A DNA stretch of 41,560 nucleotides, taken from positions 1 through 41,560 of the forward strand of contig CAJJAS010000108.1 of assembly GCA_905182245.1 (NCBI GenBank), written 5' to 3'. Under the pieces are notes generated by a model. It saw only the letters and a list, made by a program, of their open reading frames with translations. It was not told where the DNA came from and did no database searches. Shown here one piece after another: positions 29,561-40,109 of the stretch. The DNA comes from a gamma proteobacterium HTCC2207 (GTDB lineage Bacteria > Pseudomonadota > Gammaproteobacteria > Pseudomonadales > Porticoccaceae). Made by a program: the position numbers and the translations under genes. The first letter of the stretch is position 1. Every line of letters starts with the position of its first letter.

Positions 29561-30649
29561 ATGACCCAGCCCAAAAACCTTCCCTACCCGTTTATGCGGC
29601 CAGAGTTTCTGCAAGCATTAGAAAACAGCAAAAGTGCCTCTGAACAGTCTGGCTGGCAGCCCATTCATCTATCGCTGGTGGACGGGGAACAAACTGGGTT
29701 TATGCCCCTGTATCTCAAAGAACATTCCATGGGTGAATATGTTTTCGATCATGCCTGGGCCAACGCCTACCATGAAAATGGTCTTGAATACTTTCCCAAA
29801 CTTCTTACTGCTATTCCCTTTACACCCTCTACAGGCCCCAGAATACGAGGCATAGAATTACTCGAGCAGAATCATTGCAATCAGCTTTTCGAAGAGGTAC
29901 TCAGCGTTGCCGATGAAACAGATGCCTCAAGCTGGCATCTGCTGTTCCCTCAGGCCCGGGAGCTAGAGCTGTTCAATGATCCCCGTCTATTGCAGAGAAG
30001 CGGCGTGCAATACCATTGGCACAACCGCGACTTTCAGAGCTTTGATAATTTTCTTGGCACCATGAATTCCCGCAAACGCAAAATGGTACGCAAAGAGCGC
30101 GCCGAAATTGTACGCCAGAATATCGACGTCGAGGTGTTGGTGGGCGCGGATATTACAGAAGAGATTTGGGGCCTGTTTTATCAGCTTTATGAGCGTACCT
30201 ATGCCAAACGCAATGGCACTCGAGGTTATTTAACCCGCGCATTTTTCACCGAAATAGCAGCGACCATGCCTGAGCAAATCGCCATGGCTGTGGCCAGCCA
30301 AGAAGGTATTCCCATCGCCTGTGCACTGTACTTTTTCGACTCAGATACATTGTATGGACGCTACTGGGGAAGTGTCGCTGAGTTTTCCTACCTGCATTTT
30401 GAACTCTGCTACTACCGTGGTATTGAGTTTGCCATCGAGCGAGGATTACAGCGCTATGACGCCGGCGCTCAGGGAGAACACAAGCTTATGCGCGGCTTTG
30501 AACCCATTAAAACCCACTCCTTACATTGGATCAGGCATCCCGAATTTAGAGATGCCATTGCGCGATTTTTAACCCAGGAAGAACGATCTATTGATAGCCA
30601 TATGCAACAGGCGGAAGACCTGCTGCCCTTTAAGAAGGCCGAGGCTTAA
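29561..30649 (+). CDS. GNAT-like protein of the DUF482 / peptidogalycan biosynthesis type
   Basis: MNSRKRKMVRKERAEI, LTRAFFTEIAATMPEQIAMAVA, LYGRYWGSVAEFSYLHFELCYYRGIEFAIERGLQRYDAGAQGEHKLMRGFEPI. Confidence 0.87.
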   Translation: MTQPKNLPYPFMRPEFLQALENSKSASEQSGWQPIHLSLVDGEQTGFMPLYLKEHSMGEYVFDHAWANAYHENGLEYFPKLLTAIPFTPSTGPRIRGIELLEQNHCNQLFEEVLSVADETDASSWHLLFPQARELELFNDPRLLQRSGVQYHWHNRDFQSFDNFLGTMNSRKRKMVRKERAEIVRQNIDVEVLVGADITEEIWGLFYQLYERTYAKRNGTRGYLTRAFFTEIAATMPEQIAMAVASQEGIPIACALYFFDSDTLYGRYWGSVAEFSYLHFELCYYRGIEFAIERGLQRYDAGAQGEHKLMRGFEPIKTHSLHWIRHPEFRDAIARFLTQEERSIDSHMQQAEDLLPFKKAEA

Positions 30650-30735
30650 AAAGATTTAGAGTAAGAGTTAGAGTAGGAATAAAGTAGGAAACTGTGGCTT
30701 AGCGGGCCCGACTAAAAAGCCAGCGCCCTGCTTAG

Positions 30736-31182
30736 CTACCACTCACCAATATTTTCCATTGATGCCCAGGGCTCAAGCACTGGAAGCGCATCGCCCTGCT
30801 GTAGCAATTCGATAGATATATTGTCTGGTGAGCGTATAAAGGCCATATGGCCATCACGTGGCGGACGGTTAATAGTCACGCCGGCTTGCATAAGTTGCTC
30901 ACAGGTTTCGTAGATATTATCGACGCGATAAGCCAGGTGACCAAAGTTGCGGCCGCCGGTATATTCTTCAGGATCCCAGTTATGGGTCAGCTCAATAACC
31001 GGAGCACTGTGCTTATGGGCTGTATCAAGATCTTCAGCCGCGGCGAGAAAAACCAGCGTAAAACGCCCTCTTTCACTGTCCTTTCTATACACCTCAGTTA
31101 AACCTAAACCCTCACAGTAAAACGCCAGTGATTGCTCAAGATCCGAAACACGAACCATTGTGTGTAGAAATTGCAGACCCAT
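30736..31182 (-). CDS. gloA: Lactoylglutathione lyase (glyoxalase I, VOC fold)
   Basis: [52 protein letters not shown]. Confidence 0.9.
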   Translation of the reverse strand: MGLQFLHTMVRVSDLEQSLAFYCEGLGLTEVYRKDSERGRFTLVFLAAAEDLDTAHKHSAPVIELTHNWDPEEYTGGRNFGHLAYRVDNIYETCEQLMQAGVTINRPPRDGHMAFIRSPDNISIELLQQGDALPVLEPWASMENIGEW

Positions 31183-31221
31183 AATTTTTCTCTAATTAAT
31201 AAACGTTACCAAGAGCCGAAA

Positions 31222-32865
31222 TTATAGCGCGAGATAACGTATGTCGCTCAACAGTTTTACCAGATGAGTCATAAAGCGGCCCGCATCGCCACCATTAATT
31301 ACTCTGTGGTCGTAGGATAAACACAGAGGCAACGTCAGTCGCGGGGCAAATTCACTGCCATTCCATACCGGTTTCATTTGAGATTTTGAAACCCCAAGAA
31401 TACCAACTTCGGGCGCATTAACGATCGGGGTAAAACCCGTTCCGCCAATGGCGCCTAAGCTAGACAGCGTAAAACAACCACCCTGCATATCTGAAGGCTT
31501 GAGCTTGCCATCACGGGCCAGACCGGCCAGCGACATAATATTTTCAGAGATTTCCCAGATGCCTTTTTCATTGGCGTCTTTAATAACCGGAACCATCAGA
31601 CCACGAGGCGTATCTACGGCCATGCCGACATTGATGTAATGCTTCTGAATAACATGCTCACCATCGCCCGCCAGCGAACGATTGAATTCAGGATTGGCAT
31701 GCAGCGAGGCGGCAATAGCTTTAATTAGGAAAGCCACTGGAGTCACGCGAATACCGCGCTTTTCACCCTCGGCTTTAAGCGACTTACGGAAGTCTTCAAG
31801 TTCGGTAATATCCGCATCATCAAACTGGGTAACATGGGGAACATTGAGCCAGTTACGCTGCATGTTGCTGCCAGTCAGTTTTTGAATCTTGGTCAGCTTT
31901 ATAGATTCGATCTCACCAAACTGACTGAAGTCGACAACAGGTACCTCAGGAATACCTGAGCCGGTAGATGCTGATGCAGGGTTGTTTAGCGCGTTCTTTA
32001 CGTAGCTATCGACATCGTTCTTTTGGATACGGCCACGGGGACCTGTACCTGAAACCTTTTCGAGGCTAACGCCAAGCTCTCTTGCTAGCATCCGTACCGA
32101 GGGGCCTGCATAGACATCTGCTGAGGTGCTGCCCTCAGCAACAGCTGGGGCAGATATTGCTGTCTGCGCTGCTGCTGGAACGGGTGCTGCTGGAGCTACT
32201 GACGGACTTTTAACCTCAGTCGCAACCGCTGTTGCCTCTGCTGGAGCAGCGATTACTTCTGCCTCAGCATTCGACACCTGCAAAATTGCTACCTGACTGC
32301 CAGTCCGCAACTTGTCGCCTTCGGCGGCGAGAATTTTAATGACTTTGCCTGAATGGGAGGAAGGCACATCCATGGTTGCTTTGTCTGACTCTAAGACAAC
32401 TAAGGTATCGCCCTCTTCCACCTGATCACCAATGGCAATGGAAATCTCAATTAGATCGACTTCATCGTCGCTGCCAATATCAGGGACAACGATTAATTGT
32501 TCTGACTCAACCGCTGGAGCTTTAGCGGCTGGCGCTTCTTCTGCTGGCTGAGGCTCTGTCTCTTGCTGAGGTTCTTCAACAGATGTCTCTTCAACAGGTG
32601 CTTCTTCTTGCGCAGACTGTTCAGCAGCACCAGTTTCAATCTCGGCAATGGCATCGCCGACCTTAACGGTTGCGCCGTCCGCCACCAGATACTTAACCAG
32701 AGAACCGGCAAAGGGGCTTGGCACATCCATGCTGGCCTTATCAGACTCTAGTACTATTAGGGAATCTTCCAGTTCTACGGCATCACCTGGCGTCAAATTC
32801 AACTCAATTACATCGACGCTCTCTGCACCACCAAGATCCGGAACTGTTACGATTTCTACTGCCAC
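31222..32865 (-). CDS. aceF: Pyruvate dehydrogenase E2, two lipoyl domains
   Basis: Lipoyl motifs ESDKASMDVPSP and ESDKATMDVPSS, E3-binding SVRMLARELGVSLEKVSGTGPRGRI, catalytic LSYDHRVINGGDAGRF. Confidence 0.96.
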   Translation of the reverse strand: MAVEIVTVPDLGGAESVDVIELNLTPGDAVELEDSLIVLESDKASMDVPSPFAGSLVKYLVADGATVKVGDAIAEIETGAAEQSAQEEAPVEETSVEEPQQETEPQPAEEAPAAKAPAVESEQLIVVPDIGSDDEVDLIEISIAIGDQVEEGDTLVVLESDKATMDVPSSHSGKVIKILAAEGDKLRTGSQVAILQVSNAEAEVIAAPAEATAVATEVKSPSVAPAAPVPAAAQTAISAPAVAEGSTSADVYAGPSVRMLARELGVSLEKVSGTGPRGRIQKNDVDSYVKNALNNPASASTGSGIPEVPVVDFSQFGEIESIKLTKIQKLTGSNMQRNWLNVPHVTQFDDADITELEDFRKSLKAEGEKRGIRVTPVAFLIKAIAASLHANPEFNRSLAGDGEHVIQKHYINVGMAVDTPRGLMVPVIKDANEKGIWEISENIMSLAGLARDGKLKPSDMQGGCFTLSSLGAIGGTGFTPIVNAPEVGILGVSKSQMKPVWNGSEFAPRLTLPLCLSYDHRVINGGDAGRFMTHLVKLLSDIRYLAL

Positions 32866-32935
32866 TTTATTGCCCTTTTATAGTTACCTAAACGTTACCT
32901 TAAATGCCACTTAACAATTACTACTAATCACTAAC

Positions 32936-35593
32936 TTACAGATAGAGAGGATTAGCTTTCTCTGGATCAATACCAAATGTCTTAATTGCCTCGGCAACCA
33001 CTGACGACTTAATCGCACCCTGATCTGCCAGCGCTTTCAATGCAGACACCGAAATAAAGTAACGGTCAACTTCAAAGAAATGACGCAGTGCCGCACGGCT
33101 ATCGCTGCGACCGAATCCATCAGTACCCAACACACTCATGGGGCTGCTAATGTAGCTACGCATCTGCTCGGCGTAGTTTTTCATATAGTCAGTGGCTATA
33201 ACTACCGGCGCACCGTTGTCGCCGAGTTGCTCTGCTATATAAGATTTTTTAGCCTTCTTAGTAGGGTGCAATAGATTCCAGCGATCGATGGCCTGACCTT
33301 CCCGAACCAGTTCATTAACACTGGTAAGACTCCAGATATCGGCGTCTACTGAATAGTCCTGCTTAAGAATTTTAGCGGCAGCAATCACTTCGTTAAGAAT
33401 TGTACCCGCACCCATTAAGGTGACATTCAGTGACTTACCTGATGCTTTCTTAGCTACAGCAGGAAGTTTATACATGCCCTTAATAATGCCCTCTTCTACC
33501 CCTTTCGGCAGCTCAGGCTGAACATAGTTTTCGTTCATGGTGGTGAGGTAGTAGAAGCAGTTTTGTTTTTCCTCGAACATGCATCTGATGCCGTCTTGAA
33601 TAATCACGGTCAGCTCGTAACTGTAAGCGGCGTCATAACTCTTACAGTTGGGAATGGTGTTTGCCAGTATCAGACTATGTCCATCTTGGTGCTGTAAACC
33701 TTCACCGTTCAATGTGGTTCTACCGGCAGTGGCACCAATCAAAAAGCCGCGCGCCTGACTGTCGCCAGAGGCCCAAGCCAGATCGCCAATCCGCTGAAAA
33801 CCGAACATAGAGTAGAAAACATAGAACGGGATCATTGGGCAGGCACTGGTACTGTACGCCGTTGCCAATGCTAACCAGGCCGACATCGCGCCCGCTTCGT
33901 TAATACCCTCTTCGAGAATAACGCCCTTTTTATCTTCTTTGTAATACATGATTTGCTGGTGGTCATGGGGAACATATTGCTGGCCCACGGAGGTGTAGAT
34001 TCCCAGCTGACGGAACATGCCTTCCATACCAAAGGTACGGGCTTCGTCCGGCACAATTGGTACCACTGCCTTACCAATATTTTTGTCTTTAATCAGCGTA
34101 GACAGCACACGAACAAAGGCCATGGTAGTTGAAATCTCACGCTCGCCGCTGCTTTCCAGCTGCTTTTTAAAGGCACTTAAGGGCGGCACAACCATGGGTT
34201 CAAAGTGATGCTTGCGCGCGGGCAATGGTCCGCCCAGCGCCTCACGGCGTCTGTTCATATAGGTGAGTTCGGGGCTATCTTCTGCCGGACGATAATAGGG
34301 AACATCTTTGAGCTCATCGTCTGAGATAGGTAGGCCAAAGCGATCGCGGAAGCTACGCAGGCTGTCCATATCAAGCTTTTTAACCGAATGAGTATCGTTA
34401 GCGGCCTGACCATCACCGAGGCCATACCCCTTAACAGTGTGGGCAAGAATTACAGTGGGCTTACCCTTGCTGGCGACAGCTTCAGAATAGGCGGCATAAA
34501 CCTTATAGGGATCGTGACCTCCGCGGTTGAGGGCCATAATCTGGTCGTCGGTCATATCTTTAACCAACTCAAGCAACTCTGGGTATTTGCCAAAGAAATG
34601 CTCACGAGTATAGGCACCGCCGTTGTACTTGTAGTTTTGCAGCTCGCCATCGCAGACTTCATTCATGCGCTTGATGAGCATGCCACTCTTGTCTTTTTCT
34701 AGCAGTGCGTCCCAGTGACGACCCCACACAACTTTAATCACATTCCAACCAGCACCGCGGAAGACGCCTTCCAGCTCCTGCATGATTTTACCGTTACCAC
34801 GCACAGGGCCATCAAGGCGCTGGAGGTTACAGTTGATTACAAAAATAAGATTTTCTAGCCCTTCGCGACCCGCCAGAGAGATTGCTCCTAAGCTTTCCGG
34901 CTCATCACATTCGCCATCGCCCAGAAATGCCCAGACCTTTCTCTCACCGCGGGCAACCATGCCGCGCGCCGAAAGATAGCGCATGATGTGCGCCTGATAA
35001 ATTGCCTGAATTGGGCCAAGGCCCATAGAGACGGTGGGAAACTGCCAGTAGTCCGGCATTAACCAGGGGTGCGGGTAAGACGATAAGCCAGTGCCATCAA
35101 CTTCGCGACGGAACTTGTCTAGCTGCTCTTCGCTAAGACGGCCCTCAAGGAACGAACGCGCATACATACCAGGCGCACTGTGACCCTGAAAGAACACCAG
35201 ATCACCAAGGTTGTCTCCCGCATTGCCGCGGAAGAAATAGTTAAAGCCAATATCGTAGAGCGTTGCTGCAGAAGAGAAGCTGGCGATATGGCCGCCAATA
35301 CCTTCACTCTTCTTGTTGGCACGCATTACCATAGCCAGTGCATTCCAGCGTACCAATGAACGGATACGGCGCTCCATAAACAGATCGCCGGGCATGGCTT
35401 TTTCGCGGCTTACTGGAATAGTATTACGGAAGGGAGTGGTCACCGACTGGGGCAATTGCACACCGGTCTCTGCTGCATGTTCCTGTAACTGACTAAGAAT
35501 ATAGTTAGCCCTGTCGTCACCCTGAGCGCGACAGATTGAATCAAAGGCGTCTAGCCATTCTTGCGTTTCAGTGGGGTCTAAATCCTGCAACAT
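32936..35593 (-). CDS. aceE: Pyruvate dehydrogenase E1, homodimeric type
   Basis: LDPTETQEWLDAFDSI, FLGDGECDEPESLGAISLAGREGLENLIFVINCNLQRLDGPVRGNGKI; start at internal Met (35593) preferred over 35653. Confidence 0.96.
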   Translation of the reverse strand: MLQDLDPTETQEWLDAFDSICRAQGDDRANYILSQLQEHAAETGVQLPQSVTTPFRNTIPVSREKAMPGDLFMERRIRSLVRWNALAMVMRANKKSEGIGGHIASFSSAATLYDIGFNYFFRGNAGDNLGDLVFFQGHSAPGMYARSFLEGRLSEEQLDKFRREVDGTGLSSYPHPWLMPDYWQFPTVSMGLGPIQAIYQAHIMRYLSARGMVARGERKVWAFLGDGECDEPESLGAISLAGREGLENLIFVINCNLQRLDGPVRGNGKIMQELEGVFRGAGWNVIKVVWGRHWDALLEKDKSGMLIKRMNEVCDGELQNYKYNGGAYTREHFFGKYPELLELVKDMTDDQIMALNRGGHDPYKVYAAYSEAVASKGKPTVILAHTVKGYGLGDGQAANDTHSVKKLDMDSLRSFRDRFGLPISDDELKDVPYYRPAEDSPELTYMNRRREALGGPLPARKHHFEPMVVPPLSAFKKQLESSGEREISTTMAFVRVLSTLIKDKNIGKAVVPIVPDEARTFGMEGMFRQLGIYTSVGQQYVPHDHQQIMYYKEDKKGVILEEGINEAGAMSAWLALATAYSTSACPMIPFYVFYSMFGFQRIGDLAWASGDSQARGFLIGATAGRTTLNGEGLQHQDGHSLILANTIPNCKSYDAAYSYELTVIIQDGIRCMFEEKQNCFYYLTTMNENYVQPELPKGVEEGIIKGMYKLPAVAKKASGKSLNVTLMGAGTILNEVIAAAKILKQDYSVDADIWSLTSVNELVREGQAIDRWNLLHPTKKAKKSYIAEQLGDNGAPVVIATDYMKNYAEQMRSYISSPMSVLGTDGFGRSDSRAALRHFFEVDRYFISVSALKALADQGAIKSSVVAEAIKTFGIDPEKANPLYL

Positions 35594-35853
35594 GCGGCAC
35601 CAATCTAAGTTAGTTAACTTTGAGGTTATTGCGGACCAAAGTATGGCCGCCAAGCTATAACCATTTAAGGGCGCAATGTTAATGTAGCTAAGCTACAAAA
35701 TCAACCTTATGAATGTTCACTATATAATTTATTATTCTATATTAAGCATTAATAAAATCCGTTAACCCTATGTTTTAAATAGCTATCTATAAATATAAAG
35801 CAAAACCCTAACAAGTTAGTTTAACTACAGAATTTGCTGTTAAGGCTGAATTT

Positions 35854-38715
35854 CTAAAAATCATACTCATAGATCTGCCCCGGCTTACGCAAATCTACGG
35901 CTGTATTTTCCGCCGAAGCATCAGCCGTTTGCAGCCATAGCGCCCGTGGATTTTTAAGCAATATCCGCTGATAAGCATCCTGTAGTGAATCTGCCGTTAC
36001 CGCCCTAACCTCTTTAGCGAGCTGTTCACGGAAGTCGAACTGCCGATAACCAAGTCCCACTGACTCCATAAAGCGGCCATTCATTTCCCCTAGGTTTTTG
36101 GGCCTTTCCTCAAGACTATTAAGCACCGAGGTCTGGTAGCGCTTGATGTCTTTACTCGTCAGCCCGTCAACATCTGCGCTGTAGTTAGCTATAAATTGGT
36201 TGAATTCATCTCTTAGACGAGCTTCATCAGCCACCGGAGACTGCACTAGCATCGCCAAGCCGGGAACTCGAGATTGGTTGCTGGCAAACGCAGAAACAAC
36301 ATAACCCAGCTGCTTTTCCGTCCGTAGGCTGTTGTAAAACGGTGACGAAAGCATTTCGCCAAGAAGTAGCACCTTTGCCCGCTCTTGAAGACTGTCCTCC
36401 GAACCTTGCAGATAAAGCACAACCGCAGCGTCAGCATGATCCACCGGTATCTGAGCTTCTACAATGGCCTGCTCTAGCTTGGCAATACTGATGGGTGCAG
36501 CAATCTCTTTTAGGGCAATAAAGGCCTCTATCTGAGCAGTAAGGGCCAGCGCCTCAGGCTCCCCATGGTTACCGCTTACCAACATCTCCACTGAGGCCTC
36601 TGCAAGCAAACCCTGAGAGAATTGCTGCAAATCAGCCATGGTTATCTGCTCGAGTACCGGCGCTTGCTGTAATGGCGTCCAGGCCCCTTTAATCATTGCA
36701 TATAGCCCTGAAACTGCCTGACGGAAAGGATATTCTCGCTGAAAATTCGACAGCTTGCGCAGACGTGTCTGCTTGAGTCGCTCAAAGCGTTCTGAGTCCC
36801 ATTCAGGGTTGGTTAGGGCTTGGAGAACGTCCCCCAATAACACTGATTGCTTATCGGAATAACCACCAACCACAATGGATATGCCACGATTGCTGGCGCT
36901 TAGGGAAAAGCTCAGGCCAGCTTCGGAGGCCGGATACACCTGAGCACCCAGCTGGTCTTTTACTAAATCTAGATACAGCTGCGCTGCAGTAAGGCCTTCG
37001 ATGCTTCCAGTCTTATTGCTTATCAGACGAGTAATTACATGGGCCTTGGGCACACCGAAATCCGTATCCAGCAGATGCCAAACCTCAAGGCCCTCTTTTT
37101 TTATGAGCGACTGAGGCTTTTCATTGCCTGTGTCTGCCTGCAACTCAAGACTGGCGGGAATGTAGGGGTTACGCCCAGGTAGCTTAAGCGCCTCAATCTG
37201 AGCCGGCTCGCGCCAAACTGCCGCCAGCTCAGGGGCCACAGGATTAACCGCAAACTGCGCCTGATAATGTTCGGTCACCTTATCGGTTACAACCTCTGGC
37301 GCAGTGACCATCACGAATAAATTATCCACCGTCAGCTGTTCAGCCACCTGCTTAATAAGCTGTGCATCGTAGTCGGTCATCAAATAGGACGCGCGCAAAA
37401 CCTCGGCCACAGGATAATGCTGCATCTGCCCTGCCAATCCAGACACATAGCCCATGGGGTTTTGCTTTTCCTGGAACCTGAAGGCGATATCGGACATTCT
37501 CGAGCGCTCTTCATAGCGCCAGTTCTGAATGCCCTGCTCGCGAATAATAGCAATCCAGGCAAACAACATCTCGACGATCTCGGCCTGATGCTCAAACCCG
37601 GACGGCGTAAGCCCTATATCAACAGAGAAAAGCGTGGAACTGCGATCTTCAAGACCACTACCAGCACTCAGACTTTCAGCCCAACCTTTATCTTTTAAAA
37701 GCTGCAGAAGACTGCCCTCGCCTTCATGGCCGACTAGCCCCGCGAGATAGGTCGCAGGCTTCTGCTGCCAATAGGGAGACATTTTAGGCAGCTGAAAGCT
37801 CAGACTCAGCTCGCGCAGATCTTTGAGGGGTTTCATAGCAATGGTTAATGGCAATCGATCCGCCTGAATAAACCGATCAATATGGGGTGCAACCTCGGTG
37901 TTACTGTTATTAATGGGTGCGAAGCGTGGATTGACCATGGCTTCAAGTTCATCGAGATTCTCTCGACCCAGCACCACCAACTTCATGAGGTTGGCCGAAT
38001 AGTATTTTTTGTACAGAGCAATCAGGTCGTCTCGCACCGGGCGGTCATCACGATCTGCCAAAGTATCAAGGTTACCCACCGTAAACTTAGCCATTGGATG
38101 CATCGGGTCAAGCTGCTCCTGAAGCACATCCCACTGACGACGACTATCGTCTTTAATTTTTAAGCGATACTCAGACTCCACCGCATTGCGCTCACGGTCG
38201 ACATATTTAGCGTCAAAATTGGGGCTGGAAAAGAAGGGGGCAAAGCGATCGAGAGCCTGACTTAAGTAGCTGGCATCGATGTCGAAAAAGTACGTGGTAT
38301 TTTCTAGACCTGTGCCGGCATTGTGGCTGCCACCATGCTCGCTGATAAAGGTCTGATAATCACCAGGATTAGGATAATCCTTAGTGCCCAAAAATAACAT
38401 ATGTTCAAGAAAATGCGCCAGACCTTCTCTGTCAGCAGGATTTTGATAGCTGCCGACATATACATCTAAAGAGGCCGCAGCCTTATCGGTACTGGGATCA
38501 GAAATAAGCAGCACATCAAGCTTATTATCCAATGTGATGTGGCGATACTGACGCTCATCATTGGCGCTCTTGATAACCGGTTTAGTGGTTTCTATTGCAA
38601 CCTCAGAGCTCGGCGAGCTTCCTGAACTACAACCCTGAAGCGCAATAACTGCAGCCAATACCAATAAAATTCTGTAACCATTAACCTGCAGGCGTGCAGT
38701 TAATTTTTTGATCAT
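35854..38715 (-). CDS. Lipoprotein M16 (insulinase/pitrilysin) family peptidase
   Basis: Lipobox VIALQGCSS; zinc motif HFLEHMLFLGTKDYP, ENTTYFFDI, YYSANLMKLVVLG; 953 aa. Confidence 0.92.
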   Translation of the reverse strand: MIKKLTARLQVNGYRILLVLAAVIALQGCSSGSSPSSEVAIETTKPVIKSANDERQYRHITLDNKLDVLLISDPSTDKAAASLDVYVGSYQNPADREGLAHFLEHMLFLGTKDYPNPGDYQTFISEHGGSHNAGTGLENTTYFFDIDASYLSQALDRFAPFFSSPNFDAKYVDRERNAVESEYRLKIKDDSRRQWDVLQEQLDPMHPMAKFTVGNLDTLADRDDRPVRDDLIALYKKYYSANLMKLVVLGRENLDELEAMVNPRFAPINNSNTEVAPHIDRFIQADRLPLTIAMKPLKDLRELSLSFQLPKMSPYWQQKPATYLAGLVGHEGEGSLLQLLKDKGWAESLSAGSGLEDRSSTLFSVDIGLTPSGFEHQAEIVEMLFAWIAIIREQGIQNWRYEERSRMSDIAFRFQEKQNPMGYVSGLAGQMQHYPVAEVLRASYLMTDYDAQLIKQVAEQLTVDNLFVMVTAPEVVTDKVTEHYQAQFAVNPVAPELAAVWREPAQIEALKLPGRNPYIPASLELQADTGNEKPQSLIKKEGLEVWHLLDTDFGVPKAHVITRLISNKTGSIEGLTAAQLYLDLVKDQLGAQVYPASEAGLSFSLSASNRGISIVVGGYSDKQSVLLGDVLQALTNPEWDSERFERLKQTRLRKLSNFQREYPFRQAVSGLYAMIKGAWTPLQQAPVLEQITMADLQQFSQGLLAEASVEMLVSGNHGEPEALALTAQIEAFIALKEIAAPISIAKLEQAIVEAQIPVDHADAAVVLYLQGSEDSLQERAKVLLLGEMLSSPFYNSLRTEKQLGYVVSAFASNQSRVPGLAMLVQSPVADEARLRDEFNQFIANYSADVDGLTSKDIKRYQTSVLNSLEERPKNLGEMNGRFMESVGLGYRQFDFREQLAKEVRAVTADSLQDAYQRILLKNPRALWLQTADASAENTAVDLRKPGQIYEYDF

Positions 38716-38781
38716 TCCTATTTCCCTTTTATGCTGTACTGATTTATAGCGATCAGGTGTTTCGATACGAAGCCCGTTAGC

Positions 38782-39888
38782 CTACTTCGCGTCCGTTGCC
38801 AGGCTTTCATCTTGCCGACTTTCATCCTCGGGCTGAAGATTGCCGCTACTCGGCCAGGCGTTATAGACCGCCTTAACCAAGGTGGCCAGAGGAATGGCAA
38901 AAAACACTCCCCAAAAACCCCAGACTCCCCCAAAGAAAAGCACCGCGACAATAATGGCGACGGGATGCAAATTAACCACCTCAGAGAAAAGTAATGGCAC
39001 TAAAAGATTGCCATCAACAAACTGGATAAAACCATAGACCATAAATAACCAGAAAAAGTCACCGGAGTACCCCCATTGCACATAGCCGACTAGCAGCACA
39101 GGGATGGTTACCACGGTTGCGCCGATATAGGGAATCAGCACAGATAGCCCTACCAGCAAGGCTAAAAGCGCTGCGTAGTTAAGGCCGAGTATTAAAAATG
39201 CAACGTAAGACACCGCGCCAATAATAAGTATTTCAATCGCTTTACCGCGAATGTAGTTAGCAAACTGCATATCCATTTCAGACCAGATGGCGGTCATTAC
39301 CGTGCGCTCTTTAGGGAGTAGCCTAGATAGAGCGCCAACCAGCTGATCTTTATCCTTAAGCATAAATAGCACCAGCATAGGCACTAAAAACAAGTAGATC
39401 ATGATGCCCAACAGACCGGGGAAACTGCTTAGAGACAGGGCCAGAATTTGCTCAGCTAAATGCGCCATCTCCTCAGATACCCTGCCCCAGATAAGCTGAA
39501 ACTGCTCGGGGGTAATGTAGTCGCCATAGGTTTCGGGCAATGTGATCGCCAGCTCTCTCAGCTTAGCCACCATATTTGGCAACTCCGCCAGCAGCAGCGA
39601 TGCTTGACGTCCAACGCTGGGAATCAAAATAATCAGCACGGCAATAAACCCTGCCACAAAGAGCAAATAGGTTGTGGTGATAGCCCAGCCCTCAGAAAAA
39701 CCGCGACGCTGTAGCCAGCTCACTAGCCCCTGAAGCAAGAATGCCAGAATTAAGGCGGTAAACACCGGACCTAAAACCGTACCCAATGTCGCCATAACAA
39801 TCAGTGAAACCACTAAAATCACTGCCAGCAGCACAGCCTCTTCATTGCCGAAGTACTGCTCAAGCCATTTGTGAATTACCTGCTTCAT
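38782..39888 (-). CDS. AI-2E/PerM-type membrane protein
   Basis: Eight-TM-like pattern; LIPYIGATVVTIPVLLVG, LVPLLFSEVVNLHPVAIIVAVLFFGGVWGFWGVFFAIPLATLVKAV. Confidence 0.9.
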   Translation of the reverse strand: MKQVIHKWLEQYFGNEEAVLLAVILVVSLIVMATLGTVLGPVFTALILAFLLQGLVSWLQRRGFSEGWAITTTYLLFVAGFIAVLIILIPSVGRQASLLLAELPNMVAKLRELAITLPETYGDYITPEQFQLIWGRVSEEMAHLAEQILALSLSSFPGLLGIMIYLFLVPMLVLFMLKDKDQLVGALSRLLPKERTVMTAIWSEMDMQFANYIRGKAIEILIIGAVSYVAFLILGLNYAALLALLVGLSVLIPYIGATVVTIPVLLVGYVQWGYSGDFFWLFMVYGFIQFVDGNLLVPLLFSEVVNLHPVAIIVAVLFFGGVWGFWGVFFAIPLATLVKAVYNAWPSSGNLQPEDESRQDESLATDAK

Positions 39889-40109
39889 CTGCGTTCCTTT
39901 CGTTGTATTGCTTTAATGTTATTACTTTCTATCCAACTTGGGCGTCAACCAACTCTAGCTAAGGCCCGTTTATGTTGGCTATCTGACCTGAAACTAGTGC
40001 ATATTTCAACTGTCGTACTAAACTCAGTTATCGGCTAAAGTGGGATTGAAGTATTATTAAAATACTATGCACATTAGCATTTGTTTACCAAAGGGTTTTA
40101 AATCCAATT

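Noticed and set aside
32493-32726. 77-aa K/L/Q-rich ORF
   Set aside because: Shifted frame of the Ala/Pro/Glu-rich linker between aceF lipoyl domains.
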